Part shown: positions 11,001 through 23,000 of the stretch, in pieces | How positions within the stretch are numbered: position 1 is the first letter of the stretch | How the letters are laid out: every line of letters starts with the position of its first letter | Source of the DNA: Limnoperna fortunei | Taxonomy: Eukaryota > Mollusca > Bivalvia > Mytilida > Modiolidae | Length of the DNA: 64,000 bases | Assembly: GCA_944474755.1 (NCBI GenBank) | Contig: OX104118.1 | Location: 68,639,575 to 68,703,574, forward strand | Direction: 5' to 3' | Program-made: the position numbers and the translations under genes | Notes under the pieces: model-generated | The model's database searches: none | Told to the model about the DNA's origin: nothing | Seen by the model: the letters and a program-made list of their open reading frames with translations, nothing else

Positions 11001-14000
11001 CGAGTTACTTATTGTCATGTCTAGGGAAAAGTCAAATCCAGGAACAGGAATCACTCCCTATGACTCGGCGAAAATGTCAGATCGTATTTGAGACACTGAT
11101 TTCTCATAACGATCAATTAAGTCATGGTGACGACCATAGAACTTCTGGAATTATAACATTACCCTAGGCGCAACTAACCCTTGTTTGAGTAGTTTAGCAG
11201 TCAACAGCAGGGATCGGTCTAACAAAATCGAAATACTGATCGCAGGATCTAGAATAACGTATAAGTTGTGAAATAATGTACACACCATACGCTGGAGCTG
11301 CCGGAATGTTGCTGTCGATGAACGGAAGTTGATAATTGGAATGTTAAAGTCATCACGTTTATCGTAGAGTCTAGTTTGTAGTTTTCCCGAGTCTATTTCT
11401 AGAAGTAGGTGTAAGTAAGATGCTGACCTTAGTGTATTGATGGTGTCTTTAATTTCAAGCTCGGTAGTGTAAATTGAATGTAAATAGTCAACAAATTTAG
11501 CATTGTTGAGGGACAAAACATCATCAATATAGCGGAATGTTAATATTAAAGGTCTGGGCCAGTGTCTTTTCTTTCTTCATCAGCAGGCCTTCAAGGAACT
11601 CAGCCTCATAAGAGAACAAAAACAGGTCGGCGAGGAGAGGAGCACAATTAGTACCCATTGGAATAACAACAGTATGTTGAAAAACATGTCCTCCAAACAT
11701 GACGAATATGTTGTCAATCAGAAAATATAACATATGACAGATTTGGTCTTCAGTATATATAGTATTAGATTAAGAGTAATTGATGACGAAGTAAGTTATG
11801 TCATGTTACCAGGTATTTATATCGTCTCTTTCCGTTTTTATTGAAAAAAACAGCGTTTTATAAGATCTTTTAACCTAGGTAAAGTCTATAAATGATTATT
11901 CAATATATTTCTATTTCTGGTTTTGTATACACATTTTCGACATAATACATGAGCAGTGAATTGCACAGTTATTATCATAATTTACCGAAAACAAATATAA
12001 TAGCAGCGTTGGAAACCCACGTCCGGTCGCGTTCCCGCTTTGCTACCACTTACCGACCGTGGGCACACTTGCAGATATTTTCTCGTTTTCATGAATATTT
12101 AATGTCCTATTTTGATTGGTTGCTTTTACTTCCGGCGAAGCGAGACAACTAATCAAAAAAGACATACATAGTTTCGGTTAAAAAATGTTTTAACCAATAA
12201 ACGTCGTTCCTATTGACTAATAAAATTTTATGAATATGAACGCGACCGGACGTGGGTTTCCGACGATGATATAATAGAATTTAAAGAAAATGTGTTGACA
12301 AATTATTTTCATTGTAAAATCGCTTAATATTATTTGACGTTTGATCAAAATTTATTTTTCATGCATAACACATTTACATAGCATATTAGCATTTGGTAAA
12401 AAGTTGTCTAGTATTCCTGAAAATTTTGCCTTAGTTTAACAAAATTAACTTTATTCATTATCATTTTTTGAACTTAATATCAATATTCATAATTTAACAA
12501 CACATTGTACTTTAAACCAATTATCTTGTTTGTTTATATTGATGTTGTTTAACGTCGCTTTCAACAATTATGCAGCTAAATCATGGCACCCAGTATTTAT
12601 TGTCAGGAAGTCAGAGTACCAGAAGAAAACACATACCTTCGGTAGGAAAACGTCAATTAAGATTGGAATCGAGCAGACCATGTTTGCAAGAACCCTCAAC
12701 TTCAGTGTTGGCAGGCATAGGATCAGTAGTAGATGACTAACAACTTATTCACTTAACCAACGCAAATCACGTACCCATTTGCTTTTATCTGCTCAAGATT
12801 TCTAAGTCATTTGTTGAAGAAATGATTCCATGTTGTGTTTTATTGTTTGATTTATCAAACGCCTCGACCTCTGACATGTACATGTAGTAAACAGAATTAT
12901 ATAATTGGCATTGTCTATTGCCTTAATTTTTTGGTTGAAAATTTTTTTTGTAAGATGAAATAATTAAAAAGTAATTAAAGAAGACTTTACATGTCCGCTT
13001 TCACATCGTTTTGTGCTATGACAAGTTTGGTGTGTTCCAAGGCCATGACAGCTGTAACAATTAACTGAAAAAAAATTTCAATAATATTTAACTAGCTGAT
13101 AAAAAATAAGTTGTGAAAGTGGAATGTTATGGAGCTTAAAACATTTAAATATCTAAAACTTTTATCTGCTTTTAATGAAATTACTCTTATCGACATGCGC
13201 AAAAATGCGTCATCAACGTTAATGGAGCATGACACTCTCCAAATACGACACTCAATATGATCCTCTCGTGTCCACAGAGCCTTAGTAGTATGATCCTGTA
13301 TTAATGTTAACTTCAATGCCGTATCCACGGTAGCCTTAGTAGTATGATCCTGTGTTAATGTTAAATTCAATGCCGTATCCACGGAGCCTTAGCAGTATCA
13401 TCCTGTGTTAATGTTAACTTCAATGCCGTACCCACGAGAGGGTTAGAAGTATGATCCTGTGTTAATGTTAACTTCAATGCCGTATCCAAGGGAGCCTTAG
13501 TAGTATGATTCTGGGTTAATGTTAAATTCAATGCTGTTACCACGGGAGCCTTAGTTTAATGTTAACTTCAATGCTGTATCCACGGGGGCCTTAGTAGTAT
13601 CCTCCTGGGTTAATGTAAACTTCAAGGTCGTACCCACGGAGCCTCAGTAGTATCATGCTAGGTTAATGTTAACTTCAACGCTGTATCCACGGGAGCCTTA
13701 GTAGTATCATCCTGGGTTAATAATAAGTTTAATGCTGACTTATTATTGACAGACCAATCCTGAAAACTTTTAATAAGAAATACAAGCAAGGCAACCGAAC
13801 GAACAAGTGCCGAAAGACATGGGACGATTACAAATCCAGATTAAGACAAACAGGAAGCACAAACGAAGCATAATATTACATTTTAAAAATCTGTCAACCA
13901 AATGGTGTGCAGACAAAAAAGGAAATATTGTTCAACAATCATGACAATAGGTTATATTAATAATATAACAATATTAGCTTAAGATTCGGTCAATACGAGA

Positions 14001-17000
14001 ATATATCGACCAACAGATGAATATCGATCTCGGACTGCGTCCTCGGTCGATATGCAAATCTGTTTGGTCGATATATTTTCGTATCGACCTCATACTAGCT
14101 ACAATAATGTAGCTCCTTTTTTTTTATTATGGACGGAGCTACAAAGAGGTCCCATTACTCGTAATGGAGCAAAAACACTTTTGGGATTTACACATATTTT
14201 CCGCTATTTAACCTTTGTCTTTATTAAATAAATATGTTTTCTTTCCTCCGCCGTTCATCTGATATGTCTACAATGTCTAATTAAATAATTTTAACACTTT
14301 TTCGTAATCGTGTCATTGTTGACATAATTAAAATTGTGGAGTGTAGAATTTCGGAATCGTATCGGTAAAATTTGTAATAAGGGGACATAATCATAATGCA
14401 AATGAATGCAGCTGAAATCATCCGGAATTTCATATTTTACCAAATTGATTCCGATATTATCGAAATTATGCACTTCCGGAATTCATATTTTGTCAACAAT
14501 GCCATGATTATGAATAAAGTGATAAAACTAACGAATACGGTGTTGTGGAAATATCAGTTAAACTGCAAATACATAAAAAAGTATGTAGCAAACCAGGGAA
14601 ACAGTTAAATTGCTTATAAAATGCATAAAACCCCCGGGTGTGAATCACTCCCGGGCTGCTCCATTACGAGTAATGGGACCGCTTTGTAGCTCCGTCCATT
14701 AATAAAAAAAAAAAAAAGGAGCTACATTATTGTAGCTAACCTCATACCAAAGCTATAATTGAATAATACTAAGTCACATACGTGGAGTGCTTTATCGCTT
14801 GCATTTTTTTCCTTATTCCATATTGTACATTTCTATTATAAAGTCCAGTCGACAAAATCCACAATAACCTCTCCATATTAATTATTTACATGTCACATAT
14901 ACTCTTTGCTTATTGGTACGGGAATTTTACATTGTACGTCCGCCATTTTTTGTTTCTTAATCTAATATTGTTCACAAATGTTCGTCTGTATTGTAAACGT
15001 ACAATCATATTCGAACAAACCGCGAAACTTTCCGCGTCAACAGCAAACAATGTCCAGAAGGTTTCAAATACAAAAATATTGCACCTTGGTTACACTTCTG
15101 TTCTAATTTGGGTCAAAATTTACTATGTAAAATCGCCTTATCAAAAAACCGCTGCATTTCAAAATGCAGAATATTTCGAGGAAATAATTGTTGATTTAAA
15201 AATTATTTTTTTTCGATTTACAAAGCAGCATAAGCTCGACCATTCGCGGTAAGCAGTTTTTGTGTCAGGCTAAAAACCTCCACCTTAACCATGACATTTT
15301 TTTACATGTACTTACAGCATGTTCCGCATGTCACAGGACAAGTTTCTAAGAAAAACGGATGATCTGCATGGCACAATCCCGGATTTGAGTTGTAGTAAAA
15401 CTTACAAGTTTCAGGGATTTTGTCTTGACATACAAATGGATCTATATTAAAGATTGCAATTTGTTATTGATTGTTTCTCGGAGACAAGCTTGTAAAACAT
15501 AAGTAAATACATACAACACAAATAAATAAGAGACGCAATTTATAAATATGACGTCATAAATACATGTAATCAGTACGTCTGTTTTAAATATACCCACGTT
15601 TTCATAAAACAGATAGACACTTGTAATCAACATTGAACAACGATAAATAAAATTTGCTTTTTTCTGTGGTTGAGATTTGTTCAAGTAAAAACAGATAGAC
15701 GCCTGGTTGTTCGGTCGGTATTCTTTGCTATTTTTCTTGTAATTAATATTGCACAATGCTATATCTGGGACTAGTATAACTAGTTGATTTATAGGTTCCT
15801 GGCTATATCAAGTAAAAACAGCTATACTTTTTTGGAATTTCTTGTTTTAGAAGTAAATAAAATAGAATTATTTCGATACTTACTGAAATAATGTATTTTG
15901 TTTACCAGTTTCAATAAGTTTAGGGAAATTCAAAGTCCACAATGTAAATCAAAAGTTTTGTTCGAGTAATTTAAGTAAATGTAATAAAAAATCAAACTCT
16001 GACGAAAGGTTATACAAAAAGATATTATCTTGGCTAGATAATCCAGTATCACCGAACAATGAACAGCATAACTTATTGCTATTAATAGCGAGCACAGCTC
16101 GCAGCGGGGCAGCGGTGAGCTCTACGGCAAGTACGTGTCACGTGATCAAAATCTGCTTTATGCTGATATTGATTTTTTTCGTCCGGAAGTTGATATCGTC
16201 AAAAAACTGGAACAAAGTGAATGAAGAAGCACTAAATTTAATTTTAAAGAAAGACTTAAAAATAAATTTGACAACGATAATAAGTTAATGTTATATTTAA
16301 AAATAAAAATTTCATACATTTTTGCAATCTCTAAATCAATCTTTAAAAACTGACAATCAAATTACATTTCATGTGACGTCACCATTGCAAAAAAGAAAGA
16401 CGTCACGTGACCACTGGAATGAAAGCGCATTATATATAAATAATAAAGGACCATATTGTCTGTGCTCGCATTTTGACAATGCCTACTATATATTACATTA
16501 AGAATAATTGTTATTCAAAGATCTGGTTTTCATGCTATAAAGAAAATACTTGACATTAAAATGTTCGAAGCAGTAGTAAGTGAATACAACAAGATATATT
16601 TCAACTTCTTTTAAGAATATCGTATTTTTCGTATTTTATTTATCTTCTTAGAAACCATTATGAGGTAATTAAACGTAAAGTTAAAGTACAGTTACAAATA
16701 AACAAAACGGACCTTTTGTTGGTTTGGATGGTGGAGTTTCTCCAAGATTGCAGTTGTCATGGTTACAACAGTATCCGGGCAAGTGGATACCGCTTCTGGA
16801 TGGTCGAGAATTAAATATAGTACAGTGCTATAGAAAAAAACATTCTATCGTCCATCAAGGTTTATCGTATTGTAACTTAATATGTACATTAATGAATGTC
16901 TTATAATATTGCAACGTGTATTTGTAAAATTGCGACAAATTTGTAACTAACATAGTGAATTTATATGTACAAAATTAGACAAAAGATCCGACGAGAAATA

Positions 17001-20000
17001 ACACAAAAAAAAAATAAAAAATCATATATGAAACCGTTTGGCTTATGAAAAACAGTCCTTTATTATAAATTTATAATAATCCTTTTGTTGAAAATACAAG
17101 TTCAAATTTAAATGATTGATTAATTGAATTGTCAGTTAACGTCTAGCGAGGAGTATTTCAGATTTATTCAAGACAAGAAAACAGGATTAATAAAATATCT
17201 CTCAAGAAGAGTCTGAAGGGCTGAAATTGTGACTGGAGAACAAAAGCATGCAGAATCATGTTTTGACACGGAATTTTGCAGTTAAAATGAGCTTACTCTC
17301 TTTTGAAACCCTAATCGTGGCTTTTTACACCACATTCAAAATATCCGTGATCGTGGCTTACTGACATTGTACACCACTATCGTCAGCGGTCATTTTTTCT
17401 TATTAAAAACCGGAAAAACTACCCGTGTACATGTAATGATAGAGTTTTGAAATGCAAACACTATTTTATTTTGCGTGAAACATTAGTTATTGGTATCAAA
17501 TGCATAAAATTTAAGCCTGTTTTGCGTTTTTTGAGCATATTTTAGTTTTTTAAAAGGTTCTTCTACTGTGTTTCATTTTAGAGGGTGTATATTGCATCCC
17601 TGTGTAAGTAAGACATTTACACTTACCGATGTATCTGCACATGTCAGATTGTATCGTTTTTGGTAATTAGCATCCAGAAACCCTGTCATCAGACATTTCT
17701 ACGAATATAAAGTAATTATTCTCCGTGCATAGTAGATAAACATTAAAGTCGAACAAATTGCAACATAGTTATAGAAATGCGCGGTGGATATTAACACTGT
17801 TAGCAGGTGGGTGCTTTGAGGACTTTTCATTAACTCGGTCAGATGTTGTACTGGACAACTTTAGAGATTCATAACGTATTGCAATCGGATTGAAAATAAA
17901 ACGGATGGATTAAATTCATTGAAATAAAAAACTTAACGTCATTTCTTGCAATGGTAACAGAAGACTCGGTGGCCGAGTGGTTAACGTAGTTCGTCTATTA
18001 TTGATCACGTGGTCTGTGTACACTGAGATTGCGGGTTCGATCCTCACTGCAGGCAGGGTGTACTTGACTCCAATCTTAATTGGAAAGGATTGCCAGTTTT
18101 CCTACCGAAGGTCGGGGATCTCTCCGAGTACTCCGGCTTCCTCCCCCAATAAAAACTGTACGCCATGATATAGCTGAAAAATTGCTGAAAGTGGCGTTAA
18201 AATACTATTCAAGCAAACAAACAAGCAATGGTAACATATCTGCTTGAAAATACTAAAATCTGGTAAACTACTAAGCACTAAAATTAAAATAAATTCTATG
18301 GAATATGAAACACGAGATAATAAAGCGTCCCTTACTGGTTTTAGGAGTGGCATATTTCATACAGGGCTGTTAACAAAACAAAGAATATTTACCTGCGACG
18401 GCCCACAAATTTTGGACTTATTACATCTGTCTGGATGTTCCATCAACGAACAATCATAACACTGTACTTAAATTAACAACAGTAGTCTGTCTATTATACA
18501 ACATATGCAACTGTTTACATTACACTTCGGCAAAAAACCATGGAACTGATGTAAAACACATTAGTTGTATTTTAAGTATTAAATGCACAGTTCTAACCGA
18601 AAGCAAAATGTAAGATTAAATTATGAAATTCTGATCATGACGAAAGAGAAGACATAACTAAAGGTTCTGTCCTTGGCCTTCTGCTATTTCTGCTATTTAT
18701 GGTATGCATAAACGAAATGACAGATAAGAAATGCTAGACTTTTCGCGGATGACACTCTAGTATACTCTGCGGATAACTTTGAGGTACTTGCTACACAGAT
18801 TAATAACGTCTTGAAAACTATAGACAGCTGGGAAAAACTAAGCTGTCCACTTCAACCCTCCACCCCCCCAAACAAAAAAAACCCCACCAAATTTCTCGTT
18901 GTTTCTAAAAATAAGGTTCTTAATATGAATATACAACTTAACTACGAGATGGTAGAGATTGTAATTAGCTAGAAAGACTTTTGATGGAAATTTGACGGAA
19001 TATATTTACAAAATTACTAAATCGGTCCTAACAAATAAATGCCCTCCGAAAGCTGAAGTTTATGTGATCACTTGAGGCGTACATTACCAAATAATATCTT
19101 ACTTTTATCAGACCTGCCCTCGAATACGTATGTGAAGTTTGGGATAGGATTGCTTAAAACAGAGACATTGTAATTATATGTCTCTGCTTAAAAATAAAAT
19201 GTCATTGAAAACAATACAATAATGAATAAAAAATCCAAATGACAAAAAGATGTATATGTGGTTGTTGTTGTTGACGTTCACATATACATCATTTTGTCAC
19301 TTATATGTATGCCTTGAATAAAGACGGCTGTGGTCGTCGAAACGTCGGCAAAATATGGATTTTTTTATTTAATAATATGTCATATAACATAACGAAGTGA
19401 TATAAGTCGTATTGTTTACCTAAACATTGTAAAAAAGTTGCTGTTGTTTCCGTCTTGGATAATATTAGGGACAAATAACTCGTCTGTTGATATTGTAGTT
19501 TTTAAGGTTAAATTTTAAAATTACAAAAATACTTGTTTCGCCATTTTGCGAAAAATTTGTATTTAGGTAATAAGTAAAATGTCTTTTTTATCCTTGTAAA
19601 GGTAACTATACATTTGTTAAACGAGAACTTACGCTGGCGTGTGTCACATGATTGGTTACATCTGTGATAAAGAGAGGGATCGTAACAGGCGTATATGTTT
19701 TCCTTTAGAGCACGGTCGCAAAATTCATCGGCCCGTACTGGTGGTGTGGTACAAATTGCTGTAACAAGATACATGTATTAATTCCAAAGGAATAAGTATA
19801 ACTACTTCACTGGTAAACCATCGTGCAAGGCAAGAAAGTCAGATTTTAGTCTGTGCCAAGTGTAGTCACATAAAACATATATATATATTATTTTTAATAA
19901 GTGTTAAAAAAGAACAAAAAAGTTTCGCATTTAATTTCAAGTAAAAGTGAATGTATCTTTTCACATGTGAGGACCAACAAAACCTCAATTTGTATAGGCT

Positions 20001-23000
20001 AAGGTGTGACAGTAGAATTTACAGTTTCTACTTTTATCGAAGGATTTGTTATCTGTTGTTTCTCAAGTTTATATCTTGCAAATTTCACACATTTCTCAAT
20101 ATGCGTTACCACAAAACCCCTCCAAATCATAGGAAATGAATGAATATACAAATATCCGATTAACACATGATTGTAAGGGCTTTAATTTAAGTCCAAATAA
20201 AGACTGGACCTTGATCGTTAGTCACGAAGGAGGCAGTAATGGATACCGCCTAAAAGCTGAACATTTCATATTGCAAAACCAAAATACTTACTTCGTATCT
20301 TGACTAAATAAAAATTTTAAGGAAGAATTATGCATTACATTCAAGACAATAATATGACAGCACGGCGCATGAACAATCAGGGTTATAACAACTGCATGGT
20401 TTTTTTAATCGTGTTACATTATCAATGAACTTCACAACAACATAAACCAACTTTTAAACAAATGAGTAATTGCAAAATACAAAGAAGTTGAAATATCAGA
20501 TCGGAGTTAATTAAAATTGCGCAAAATTTCTGTGTACAATATTTCTCAACTAAAAATTATTTGCAGCAAATTGTTTGGAAAACTCAATGTTATTTCTGTA
20601 TTTCTCCAACATCATAAATAGGACATCGTCATTCAGTAGTCGAGGTAACGTAATGTACATGTATATATTTACCGTTTTTAGAATTGCAGGATTATTTTTG
20701 AGCGCATTCGGGTTTCTGTTTTAAGTCGGATTCATCATGGGAAAGCAGATTAACACACAGTGTTAGTTGTCCTCATTTTTAAACACAGTATACGATTTCA
20801 TGGAAAATATATTATATCAGCAAACACTAAAGGAAATCAGTAGGTTTTCTCTAGCGATTCTTACAACGAAAGAAAGTCTTGAGTAAGTTTGTTTTTTATT
20901 TAGTTCAAGTGATGCTCCATGTAAACGTTGTACTGATTTTGTCAAATTGAACTGCATTTGTCTAATATATGAGTAATATATTTCTTTCTATAAAATGAAC
21001 AAAAATTGACGAAATCGAGTAAATTGGATCAAACACTCGAACTTCTTTCTGAGTTGATCGTTTTACTGCAATATATTCCTCGCCTGTCATGTCTGTACTC
21101 ATTTTAATGCCACTTACAAACAATGTATACCGAGACTCCTGGTCGAGGTATATGACGTCTATTAAATATTGCAATTTCTAATTAAAGCAGGTAACATTTG
21201 ATTTATTTAGAGCCTCTTAAATTGAAATAAGTTCATGGTTATTTGAAATGTGATCAACATCGCTTGTGATTTATTTCTGATATTTTAAAATAATCAAAGT
21301 AGTTGTGCATGTGGTCACAGTACATTTATAAAAGTAAAAAACAAATTAAGGGGGCAACTCAAGTTACATTAAGCGGAAACTCCCATGACAAATTTAGATG
21401 CGCGTACGTATTTTGAATAACTAATTAGTTTTAGGACCACCATTGATTGTCACCTCTTCGTTTCCAATGAAGCGACACGTTTGCCCCATACAAATATGCA
21501 CTGGGTTAAGATTTCATTTTAATTTCACCGTATTATTCATTGCATACCGTTACGAACACTCACTTTCAGTTCATATGATCTCAAAAATATACTTTCATTT
21601 TCAGTTTCAATCCAATAGTGCATGTCTTGACTCAACAGTTTTATGTTCAATTATAATCAGTTTAAACGTTATAAATTATAACCAGTGCAACTTTTAAAAG
21701 ATATCAAATTTATTCTGGTATCAGGTATGGTACAAATTCTATGTTAGGCAAGAGTGAACTGGTCTGTTGAATAGTATTTCCTCTGGACTGGTTTCCGGTT
21801 CTTTTTTTTTTTTTTTTTTTGTGGCCCTAATCCTAATTAGATGAACGACCTTTTAATTGTTCACTGACGAATGCATTGAATGAAATAGAAGTCAATATGT
21901 GGAACGTAACATTACTACACTAAAATACTGATTAACGAAAAAAAAGATATAGAACATATAATTTTTTTCCAAAACAGCTTTATAAAGTAGGGAGATTTTG
22001 GTACAATGTTTACCTTATAATAGTCTCGATCATCCAGACGCTTAATTGCATTTGTGCATCTGGATTCATCTCTATATTGAACTCGTTACCATTATGCCTA
22101 AAACTGGGCGTAATTTTTGATTGGATGATATTTTTATTGTCTAAAAAATTACTTCCGTTCATATCAGCATGTGTATAAAAAATGGTACCAAAGTTTACAT
22201 TTGAATATTTTTATAAAATATTACTTTATTAATTAATTAAACAAATATTATTGGTATGCATAACCAAGAGATAATGTGACGTCATTTTATAAGTATAGAC
22301 ATGTTTGCATGGTTTTACTGAGCTAACAATAGGACCCTAAAAATAGAATCATTGTTTTGTCATTGTTTTGTCTCCACCTATTGGTAGCGAAATTAGCACA
22401 AGGTGATCCCAGACGCTATTATATATGCGTCTGGGCTATTTAGACTAACCTTATAATTGTTCACTGACCAATGTATTGAACGAAATAGAAGTCAATATGA
22501 GGAACGTAACATTACTACACTAAAACACTGATTACAACCCCGATTCAACCTAAGAATATATCGAAATTTCAGTACACATAAGTGCGATCCTGACGTAAAC
22601 CAATGAAATGAGAAAAATATTTATAGATTTAGTTAACCACCCAATCAAGTAACAGAGAGTCACTTACTCCGAAGACCGATCGCCATTTGACTAAAGCTCA
22701 CCCAGGTGTGACCTGAACCGTGTTACTTGAGTTCTACCGCGCATCGATTATAAGGGTATGGTGGAGCAATTAGCAGATTTAATTTTAATTAGATTGCTCA
22801 ACCACGCATTTACAATAATACATGTGCTATCAGGAACCAACATACACATGACGTTGCACAAGAATTTGAATGATTTTTGACGTTCATGATCTTTATGTCC
22901 CGTAGTCCTGTTTATCACTAGTTTACAGCTCAGATGTTATTAATACTTTATACGATCGTCTTAATAAATCAAGGACATGTCTTTACATGGATGTACACAT

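Noticed and set aside
17962..18052. Functional tRNA gene
   Set aside because: A and B boxes are present but no full cloverleaf and acceptor stem; it is the SINE head.
20962..21174. Minus-strand 70-codon frame in intron 1 of the lectin gene
   Set aside because: Composition looks protein-like but no domain, no matched splice phase and no cysteine pattern like the neighbouring modules.
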